Below are positions 1 to 4,864 of a stretch of 5,874 nt of DNA, in pieces. Each line of letters starts with the position of its first letter. Position 1 is the first letter of the stretch. Made by a program: the position numbers and the translations under genes. This stretch comes from Deltaproteobacteria bacterium (GTDB taxonomy: Bacteria; Desulfobacterota; Desulfarculia; Adiutricales; JAGVGV01). The notes under the pieces are model-generated. The model was not told where the DNA came from. It made no database searches and was given only the letters and a program-made list of their open reading frames with translations. The DNA lies in NCBI GenBank assembly GCA_015233515.1, contig JADFXS010000089.1, forward strand, positions 1 to 5,874, given 5' to 3'.

Positions 1-14
1 TTGACCGCATCATT

Positions 15-29
15 TCGAAAAACTTTCGA
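15..29. promoter_or_regulatory. Short perfect inverted repeat TCGAAA-aac-TTTCGA
   Basis: TCGAAA at 15-20 and TTTCGA at 24-29 are reverse complements separated by three bases. The same bases also give TTTCGA twice in direct orientation, 11 bp apart (13-18 and 24-29). It could be an operator upstream of the EAL-HDOD gene or a chance dyad inside the end of an upstream gene. No regulator is identified. Confidence 0.18.
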
Positions 30-61
30 GCATCGCTATAACTTCATAAACCGTGATCTGC

Positions 62-81
62 ATTGATCGTCCCGGATCAAT
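62..81. promoter_or_regulatory. Inverted repeat ATTGATC-n6-GATCAAT, possible operator
   Basis: ATTGATC at 62-68 and GATCAAT at 75-81 form a perfect 7-bp dyad around gtcccg, about 93 bp before the start codon of the EAL-HDOD gene. The form suits a dimeric DNA-binding regulator or a small hairpin in the leader. No promoter hexamers are clearly positioned around it, so the regulatory reading is an inference. Confidence 0.22.
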
Positions 82-173
82 CAGGAATCGACATTATCAA
101 ACTCGGAGAGTCCGCCGGCCTGGCCGGAAAAATGATGTCATAAAAAAGCCCAGAGACTTAAGGAATTGAGTAT

Positions 174-1388
174 ATGGAACATTTTGTCGCCAGACAGCCC
201 ATATTCAATCGATCGAAAAAAGTAATTGCGTATGAATTATTGTTTCGATCGAGTGTGGCTAATTTCTTTGACCATGCCGATGGCGACCAGGCTTCGTCCC
301 GGGTAATCACCGACAGCTTTTTGCTTTTTGGAATAGAAGAGATGACTTGCGGGACTAAAGCTTTCATTAATTTCACGCGGAATCTGATCGTGGATGGATA
401 TGTTCTGGCTTTGCCACCTCAATACACCGTAGTGGAAATTCTCGAAACCGTGGAGCCGGATGATGCCGTGGTCAACGCGGTATCCAAGCTGAAAAAAGCC
501 GGTTTTAAGCTGGCCTTGGATGATTTTATTTATGATGCCAGGTTCGAGCCGCTATTAAAACTGGCCGATATTGTCAAGATCGACTTTCTGCTGACCGACA
601 GGAATGAACGGCGGAGTCTGGCCAAGAACTTCCTGCCTCGCGGCCTCAAGCTTCTGGCCGAGAAAGTGGAAACCAATGAAGACTTTAAACACGCCATGGA
701 GGCTGGTTACTCATATTTCCAAGGCTACTTTTTCAGCCGTCCGGTCGTAATCTCCCGCAAAGACGTCCCGGCCTTCAAACTTCACTATATGAAAATATTG
801 AAGGAAATAAATAGAGAGGAGATTGATTTCCGCAAGTTGACCCCCCTGATCGAAGGGGAAGTCTCCATGTCCTATAAGTTACTTAAATATATAAATTCCG
901 CGGCGTTCGGTCTGCCGCAGAAGGTCAAATCCATCCAACAGGCTTTGACTTTTATCGGCGAAAGAGAAGTCAAGAAATGGGCGACCATTCTAATGCTTTC
1001 CGGGATGGCCGATGATAAACCGGCGGAACTGGTGGTCACTTCCTATGTCCGAGCCCGTTTCTGTCAACTGATCGCCAAACAGGTGGGTCTGGCCGACCGG
1101 GCCGGCGACTTGTTTTTGATGGGGCTTTTTTCAACCCTGGACGCGATAATGGACCGGCCGTTGGAGGAAGTCCTGGCCGATATGCCGATCAGCGACGATA
1201 TAAATGGCGCCTTGTTGGAGCAAAAAGGTCGATTAGGCGCGGTCCTAAAGATGATTTTAGCGTTTGAAAGAGGCGATTGGACAGCTTTATCCCAAGTTAC
1301 CAGCGGCCTTAAACTCCTGGAATCGAATCTGCCTGAAGCCTACCTGAAAGCCATTCAGGAGTCACGGCAGGTTTTCTATCAGGAATAA
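174..1388 (+). CDS. EAL and HDOD domain signalling protein (YuxH type)
   Basis: This complete 404-residue protein joins an N-terminal EAL-type domain (about residues 1-195) to a C-terminal HDOD domain (about 200-390). EAL domains hydrolyse or bind cyclic di-GMP. HDOD domains are phosphohydrolase-like HD relatives lacking the catalytic metal site and act in signalling. The fusion opens with ARQPIF, typical of YuxH-type proteins, and the EAL signature is replaced by YELLFR (E21). By alignment from memory, the usual metal and catalytic positions persist: N66, E88, D116/D117, K135, E163 and Q183 (in FQGYFFSRP). Loop 6 after DDF is degenerate: DDFIYD lacks the usual GxGYSS, which suggests weak or no phosphodiesterase activity. 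The HDOD part shows the family motif YKLLKYINSAAFG near residues 234-246. There is no signal peptide or membrane segment, so it is cytosolic. The ATG has AAGGA nine bases upstream. It stands alone, convergent with the transport operon. The domain call is firm; the role (motility, biofilm or other c-di-GMP output) is unknown. Confidence 0.93.
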   Translation: MEHFVARQPIFNRSKKVIAYELLFRSSVANFFDHADGDQASSRVITDSFLLFGIEEMTCGTKAFINFTRNLIVDGYVLALPPQYTVVEILETVEPDDAVVNAVSKLKKAGFKLALDDFIYDARFEPLLKLADIVKIDFLLTDRNERRSLAKNFLPRGLKLLAEKVETNEDFKHAMEAGYSYFQGYFFSRPVVISRKDVPAFKLHYMKILKEINREEIDFRKLTPLIEGEVSMSYKLLKYINSAAFGLPQKVKSIQQALTFIGEREVKKWATILMLSGMADDKPAELVVTSYVRARFCQLIAKQVGLADRAGDLFLMGLFSTLDAIMDRPLEEVLADMPISDDINGALLEQKGRLGAVLKMILAFERGDWTALSQVTSGLKLLESNLPEAYLKAIQESRQVFYQE

Positions 1389-1396
1389 TTCCCTGC

Positions 1397-1410
1397 CCGC
1401 CTCCCGGCGG
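1397..1410 (+). terminator. Weak stem-loop after the EAL-HDOD gene
   Basis: CCGCC at 1397-1401 pairs with GGCGG at 1406-1410 across a four-base loop, nine bases after the TAA stop codon. It is followed by AAAACC rather than a T-run, so it is not a standard intrinsic terminator. It may slow polymerase or protect the 3' end. Confidence 0.2.
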
Positions 1411-1441
1411 AAAACCAAACCTTGTAAAGAGCCGACCCCAC

Positions 1442-1659
1442 GGGACTCAGGGTTATAGTGCCAAGAAACGCCCGTTTACTGTCATTTCGACCGTAGGGAG
1501 AAATCTCCGTTATTTTCGAGGAGAATCCTTTGGCGTCAGAGATTTCTCTTCGCGGCTTGCGCCGCTCATCGAAATGACACCATACGCTCCATTGGGAGAC
1601 AAGTTAAAGCAATTTAAAACGGCTCCGAAGTATTGTTTCTTAGGAGCGCCCAACCCTAA
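1442..1659. repeat. Tandem repeat unit, copy 1 (~218 bp)
   Basis: This copy matches the next one base for base over long runs, such as 1461-1511 and 1534-1627, with only a few substitutions and one 1-bp indel across 1461-1643. Within it, CCAAGAAAC (1461-1469) and GTTTCTTAG (1635-1643) form imperfect outer inverted repeats. TGTCATTTCGA (1480-1490) and TCGAAATGACA (1569-1579) form a perfect 11-bp inner pair. The unit encodes no protein and no transposase lies nearby. It resembles the dispersed TGTCATT-type palindromic repeats seen between genes in many environmental bacteria, or a non-autonomous MITE-like element. No target-site duplication was evident. Confidence 0.85.
1480..1579. repeat. Branched dyad inside repeat copy 1
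   Basis: An outer stem pairs 1480-1490 with 1569-1579 (11 perfect pairs). It encloses arm A, 1498-1507 with 1539-1548 (GAGAAATCTC/GAGATTTCTC, 10 perfect pairs), and arm B, 1552-1556 with 1561-1565 (GCGGC/GCCGC around TTGC). The loop of arm A can form a small AGGA/TCCT stem at 1519-1529. Together these give a three-way junction that could form in RNA or as a DNA cruciform. The pairings are read directly from sequence; the biological role is unknown. Confidence 0.7.
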
Positions 1660-1876
1660 GGGACGCGGGGTTATGGCGCCAAGAAACGCCCGTTTACTGT
1701 CATTTCGACCGTAGGGAGAAATCTCCGTTGTTTTCGAGGAGAATCTTTTGCGTCAGAGATTTCTCTTCGCGGCTTGCGCCGCTCATCGAAATGACACCAT
1801 ACGCTCCATTGGGAGACAAGTTAAAGCAATTTAAAACGGCTCCGTAGTACTGTTTCTTGGGAATGCCCGACCCGCC
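1660..1876. repeat. Tandem repeat unit, copy 2 (~217 bp)
   Basis: This is the second copy of the unit, offset by 218 bp and then 217 bp after a 1-bp deletion near 1747-1751. Its outer inverted repeats are perfect: CCAAGAAAC at 1679-1687 and GTTTCTTGG at 1852-1860. The spacer after it (1861-1893) is a diverged version of the spacers before copy 1 (about 1429-1460) and between the copies (1644-1678). The array therefore reads spacer-element-spacer-element-spacer, which suggests tandem duplication rather than two independent insertions. Confidence 0.85.
1698..1796. repeat. Branched dyad inside repeat copy 2
   Basis: It has the same three-arm architecture as in copy 1. The outer stem is TGTCATTTCGA (1698-1708) with TCGAAATGACA (1786-1796), and the two inner arms are unchanged. 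The differences from copy 1 fall in the loop of the long arm (A to G at about 1729, and the indel), leaving every main stem intact. That fits loss of loop sequence without loss of structure, although the copies are too similar for a covariation test. Confidence 0.7.
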
Positions 1877-1893
1877 GAGGCGCGGCGAGTCGG
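1867..1893 (-). terminator. GC-rich stem-loop after the transport operon
   Basis: On the minus strand, CCGAC-T-CGCCG pairs with CGGCG-G-GTCGG around a five-base loop. This is an 11-pair stem with one T-G wobble, starting about 18 bases after the TGA of the Gate-domain gene. On the plus strand the wobble becomes a C/A mismatch, so the structure is better in minus-strand RNA. No T-run follows, so it may be a Rho-assisted or 3'-stabilising hairpin rather than a standard intrinsic terminator. Confidence 0.35.
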
Positions 1894-1911
1894 ATCCCTC
1901 TGAAATCATAC

Positions 1912-3039
1912 TCAATATATCCAGAAAAATCCTAATGCGACCAGTATCACGCTTATAACCCTGACGACTTGAGTCAGAATCATGATTTGAAGTCCCATTC
2001 CGGGAGTGTAAATCCCCATGTATTGCGGCAGTTGATGCCGCAGAGCTCGCACCGGAGTAGCCACGACGTTGCCGATGAGCAGAGCGAAAACCGTTTGTTT
2101 AATGGTCATGGCCCCAGCCTGAAGCAGCGCGCCGGCCGCGGCAAAACCAGTGGTAAATTCGGCCATAACCGCGAAGATCACCAGTCCCATGCTCTCTACA
2201 GGCAGAAATGATCCGCTGATCCATTTCGTGGAAGCGTCTCGCATCCAGGTGAAGACCCCGGCCTCGGCCATGAGGGACACCGCCAGGTAGACCGGGACGA
2301 TGATGACGGTCAGGCGCCACAATCTTTGCCGGAACTTGGGCCAGGTTTCCATCCAGATTTCTTTCCACGGTCGTTTTTCCGGCGGCTGGTCCAGTTCACA
2401 GGTCGGACATTCCGGCATGAACAAACGGCTGACCAGGGTCGTTCCCACCAGGCGCAAAACCGCGGCCATGAACATCAGCAGCATGTAAAGCATCCCGGCT
2501 TGACCGGTCAGAGACAGCGTAATGAAAAGCGTGGTCGGCAGATGCAAAAAGTAAATGGGGAGAGAATTACACAACAGGTTGCCCAGGATTAACCCTCGCC
2601 GATTCAAGCGACCTTCCTGCCAACTGGTATAAAGCAAGGTATTGGCCAGGACCCCGGAGACAAAGGCGGCGATAAAGGCGGTTCCGGCCGGCCCGGGCAA
2701 CCTGGCCCACTTGATTAAAGGCCAAACCAGACGTCCGAGACGGTTGGTCCAACCCAGGCTCTCGATAACCTGTCCGGCCAAAAGCCCCAGAGCAATATAA
2801 GTCATACTGCGCAGCAGTGGATCAACCAACCGCGACCACAAATGATGCGGCCGAAAAAACTTGATCAGGCCGGCTTCCGGTCCTGCCCAGAATACGCCCG
2901 CGATCACTACGGCCAAAATAACCCAAGCCCAAAGACTGGAAGAACCACGATGTTGTTTGGTCGACCTTCTCACCAGAGGAGGTTGTTTAGCAAGGCCGAC
3001 CGATATGGTCTGTTCCGACGATACCGTCAGAATTATCAA
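1912..3039 (-). CDS. Double Gate-domain (nucleoside-recognition) membrane protein
   Basis: This 375-residue integral membrane protein has two similar hydrophobic halves, read as Gate domains (nucleoside-recognition, Pfam PF07670 by recall). They cover about residues 70-205 and 240-375 and follow a first membrane helix at about 36-53. Gate domains occur in concentrative nucleoside transporters, the FeoB membrane region and SpmA/SpmB. The second half carries a distinctive RALRHQLPQYMGIYTPGMG stretch (331-349). The halves are joined by a polar linker with CPTC at 211-214. The start is TTG at 3039: an in-frame TAA lies at 3058-3060 with no ATG between, and GGAAAAG sits about six bases upstream. 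The gene follows the binding-protein gene by only 33 bases, so it is probably cotranscribed with the importer. That placement suggests an accessory role in uptake or export of the same substrate. The substrate is unknown, and a nucleoside role should not be assumed from the domain name. The family call is good; the function is open. Confidence 0.8.
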   Translation of the reverse strand: MIILTVSSEQTISVGLAKQPPLVRRSTKQHRGSSSLWAWVILAVVIAGVFWAGPEAGLIKFFRPHHLWSRLVDPLLRSMTYIALGLLAGQVIESLGWTNRLGRLVWPLIKWARLPGPAGTAFIAAFVSGVLANTLLYTSWQEGRLNRRGLILGNLLCNSLPIYFLHLPTTLFITLSLTGQAGMLYMLLMFMAAVLRLVGTTLVSRLFMPECPTCELDQPPEKRPWKEIWMETWPKFRQRLWRLTVIIVPVYLAVSLMAEAGVFTWMRDASTKWISGSFLPVESMGLVIFAVMAEFTTGFAAAGALLQAGAMTIKQTVFALLIGNVVATPVRALRHQLPQYMGIYTPGMGLQIMILTQVVRVISVILVALGFFWIY

Positions 3040-3072
3040 CTCTTTCTTTTCCGAATATTACAAGGTTTATGG

Positions 3073-3999
3073 TCATTGATTTTCAGGATATAAAAATTTC
3101 GATAAAATTTCGATCCCCTCCCCTAACCTGAGCGTCGGTCGGGAGACTATTTTTTCATCGACCAAGTAGATGCGACCATCCCGGACGGCTTTTATGGCGG
3201 TAAAGCCGCTTTCATCCTTGATGGTCTGCACTTGAACCGTGTTCATGGGACCGGTCTGCGCCAAATAAACATCAATTTCACCGGCTCGGGAAAGTAGGTG
3301 TTCGTGGCCGTAAGCGGCAATGTTCGTGCCGCGAACCGGGACCGCATCCCCGGCCACATTCCTCCCTCCGGCGGCTTCCAGAGCGAAAATAGGCATGGAC
3401 CCGGGAGCAAACGTCTTGATTTTTCCATGAATGGCTTCAAAAAAAACCCGCGGCCGGGCGCTGGCAGGCTTGGCGGCCAGCCGTTGATTTATATCGGTCA
3501 GCTTATTTTTAAAAGCCGAAACTAAACCCCGCGCCTGTTCCTCCCGATCGGTGAGGCGACCTAATATCAGCCAATAGTTATACATTTCCTCGATATTGTT
3601 AGGCTGCAAACTGACGACCGTCAGCCCGGCGTCTTGAAGCCTGGTCACCAAACGCTGATACCCGTTGAAAATCATGGGCCGGATTAAAACCAAGTCGGCC
3701 TTGGCCGCGATGAATTTTTCGGGATCGTCCCGGTGACTGAACCGTGGCTTGGTCAGGACCGCATTAGGGTAATCATCAGTATCCGCGACGCCTATAATCT
3801 CGGTGTCCAGGCCCAAGGCAAACAAATTTTCCGTATGAGCTCCATATAACGAGATGATCCTGGTAAAGGAGCGGTCGATGGTTATGTTCCGACCGGAGTC
3901 GTCGGTGAAGGTGAATTGACCGGCCCAGGATGAGGTGGAAAAGACTAAAAGCAGCAGGGCCATTAGAGGCGTTATTCTTTTCAAGTAATTTTCAAACAT
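3073..3999 (-). CDS. Periplasmic substrate-binding protein of a metal-chelate ABC importer (BtuF/FhuD type)
   Basis: This complete 308-residue class III binding protein (Peripla_BP_2 fold) captures a chelated metal or cofactor in the periplasm and hands it to the FecCD-type permease. It has a clear Sec signal peptide: a basic n-region (K7, R8), a hydrophobic core at 11-21 and likely cleavage after SSWA (residue 26). There is no lipobox cysteine, so it should be soluble, which favours a Gram-negative host. The mature protein starts with FTFTDDSGRNITI and then RIISLYGAHTENLFALGL (47-64), the hallmark of this family. E57 and E233 (in GHEHLL) are good candidates for the two glutamates that dock on permease arginines, as described for BtuF. 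The C-lobe ends with AVRDGRIYLVDE and RPTLRLGEGIEIL, also typical. The ATG has AGGA at 4007-4010, seven bases upstream. It sits 82 bases after the ATPase gene and 33 before the Gate gene. Ferric siderophore, haem, cobalamin or another chelate are all possible; the sequence does not decide. Confidence 0.9.
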   Translation of the reverse strand: MFENYLKRITPLMALLLLVFSTSSWAGQFTFTDDSGRNITIDRSFTRIISLYGAHTENLFALGLDTEIIGVADTDDYPNAVLTKPRFSHRDDPEKFIAAKADLVLIRPMIFNGYQRLVTRLQDAGLTVVSLQPNNIEEMYNYWLILGRLTDREEQARGLVSAFKNKLTDINQRLAAKPASARPRVFFEAIHGKIKTFAPGSMPIFALEAAGGRNVAGDAVPVRGTNIAAYGHEHLLSRAGEIDVYLAQTGPMNTVQVQTIKDESGFTAIKAVRDGRIYLVDEKIVSRPTLRLGEGIEILSKFLYPENQ

Positions 4000-4081
4000 A
4001 TTATTATCCTAAGTTTCTAAGTGGTCATCCTCGACTTCGGTCGGGCCGACGATATCCCTTGGACTAAAAAACAACCGGAAA
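4000..4081 (-). other. Intra-operon gap between ATPase and binding-protein genes
   Basis: This 82-base gap is the longest within the operon. It contains the AGGA ribosome binding site of the binding-protein gene (4007-4010). It also has the short dyad GTCGG-G-CCGAC (4039-4049), flanked by GTCATCCTCGAC (4023-4034), which loosely resembles the start of the intergenic repeat units at 1480 and 1698. No promoter was recognised, although an internal one raising binding-protein expression would be plausible. Cotranscription is inferred from shared orientation and matching function. Confidence 0.4.
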
Positions 4082-4864
4082 TCAGTATTTAAACGATACG
4101 GCCAGCCTTTCCGAATAATGGTTCATCTCTACCGCGGCTTCCACGCGAAAGGCGGTCCGGATATGTTCGGAAGTCAGAACCAGGCCTGTGGGGCCGGCGG
4201 CTTGGAGATGACCGCCTTTCAGCAGCACCAGTTCCTGACAGAACGCGGCGGCTAAGTTCAGGTCGTGGAGGACCGCCACAATGGTCCGGCCTTTGGTTGC
4301 CAAATCGGCCGCGACTTGGAGAACCCGGTGGGCATGACTGACGTCCAGATTGGAAGTCGGTTCGTCCAAAAGCAGTGCGGAAGTATCCTGAGCCAGCGCT
4401 CGGGCTATGGCCACTCGTTGCTTTTCCCCGCTGGAGAGTTCGGTGACTATTTGATTCGCCATATCGGTAATGTCCATAAGCTCTAATGCCCGGTCGACCA
4501 TCCTCAGATCGGCCGCGGTTGGCCCGGCCAGGCGACGTTGATATGGGTAGCGACCCATCAAAACCACTTCCCGGACAGTGAAGGCGAAATTTATGGCAAA
4601 TTCCTGGGGCACCAAGGCTAGCCGGCAAGCCAATTCCCGGCGGGGCAAGTCGAAAACCGATCGGCCGTTAATCAGAACCTGGCCCTGTCCCGGCTTTTTC
4701 AGGCCCAAGAGCGTGTCTAAAAGGGTTGTTTTGCCGGAACCGTTCGGTCCCACCAACCCGTGGAAGCATCCTGCCCTTAAACTTACGGTGACATCGGACA
4801 GGGCTCGATGTTGTCCGTAGGCAAAGGACAGATTGCGAATATCAAAAAATCCTTGGTCAGGCAT
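4082..4864 (-). CDS. ATP-binding protein of a metal-chelate ABC importer (FecE/BtuD type)
   Basis: This is the cytoplasmic ATPase that powers the importer. Counting from the upstream ATG at 4897 (271 residues), the motifs are Walker A GPNGSGKTT (50-58), Q-loop Q98 in LVPQE, signature LSSGE (154-158, a common variant of LSGGQ), Walker B LLLDEP with D178 and E179, and H211 in VLHDLN. I prefer the ATG at 4864, giving 260 residues. The protein then begins MPDQGFFDIRNLSFAYG as family members usually do, a GGA lies six bases upstream, and the overlap with the permease gene shrinks from 41 to 8 bases. No ribosome binding site precedes the longer start. The overlap implies translational coupling to the permease. 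The C-terminal segment after H211 (VLTSEHIRTAFRVEAAV) is the usual tail of siderophore, haem and B12 ATPases. Family identity is very secure; substrate is not. Confidence 0.93.
   Translation of the reverse strand: MPDQGFFDIRNLSFAYGQHRALSDVTVSLRAGCFHGLVGPNGSGKTTLLDTLLGLKKPGQGQVLINGRSVFDLPRRELACRLALVPQEFAINFAFTVREVVLMGRYPYQRRLAGPTAADLRMVDRALELMDITDMANQIVTELSSGEKQRVAIARALAQDTSALLLDEPTSNLDVSHAHRVLQVAADLATKGRTIVAVLHDLNLAAAFCQELVLLKGGHLQAAGPTGLVLTSEHIRTAFRVEAAVEMNHYSERLAVSFKY

Larger units (their letters stand above)
1..173. other. Upstream region of the EAL-HDOD gene; no confident gene
   Basis: No complete gene is visible. Two plus-strand frames look mildly codon-like. Frame 1 is open from the left edge to a TGA at 64-66. 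Frame 3 is open from a TGA at 54-56 to a TAA at 141-143 and reads like a C-terminal tail (IDIIKLGESAGLAGKMMS). Either could be the end of a gene lying to the left, possibly split by a frameshift, but I recognise no family. The stretch also holds perfect inverted repeats at 15-29, 62-81 and 115-127. I found no convincing -35/-10 pair: TTGACC at 1-6 and TATAAC at 37-42 are too far apart. An AAGGA at 160-164 is the ribosome binding site of the next gene. Confidence 0.4.
1389..1911. other. Convergent intergenic region filled by a tandem structured repeat
   Basis: This 523-bp gap lies between the 3' ends of the plus-strand EAL-HDOD gene and the minus-strand transport operon. No protein-coding gene is convincing. 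About four fifths of it is two tandem copies of a ~218-bp unit (1442-1659 and 1660-1876) with internal dyads, followed by a GC-rich stem-loop at 1867-1893. A short, weak stem-loop follows the plus-strand stop codon. No classical hairpin with a T-run was found for either gene, so the repeats may separate the two converging transcripts. Confidence 0.8.

Noticed and set aside
1..173. c-di-GMP riboswitch ahead of the EAL-HDOD gene
   Set aside because: I could not find the conserved GEMM core or its paired stems; only short unrelated dyads are present.
1442..1876. CRISPR array
   Set aside because: There are only two long, near-identical units of about 218 bp. There are no short regular repeats with unique spacers and no cas genes.
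1442..1893. Insertion sequence with transposase
   Set aside because: Inverted repeats are present, but the unit is too short and carries no transposase frame, and no target-site duplication is visible at its ends.
1700..1915. Minus-strand 71-codon open frame in the convergent gap
   Set aside because: It lies almost wholly within the second repeat copy and its spacer, resembles no known protein family, and has no ribosome binding site I could defend. It appears to be a by-product of the repeat sequence.
1912..3039. Assignment as a nucleoside transporter
   Set aside because: The domain name mentions nucleosides, but Gate domains occur in several unrelated transport settings and the operon context favours a metal chelate or cofactor.
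4089..4628. Minus-strand 179-codon frame within the ATPase gene
   Set aside because: It overlaps the ATPase in another frame, is rich in glycine, arginine and serine, and lacks recognisable motifs. The ATPase frame carries every expected ABC motif.
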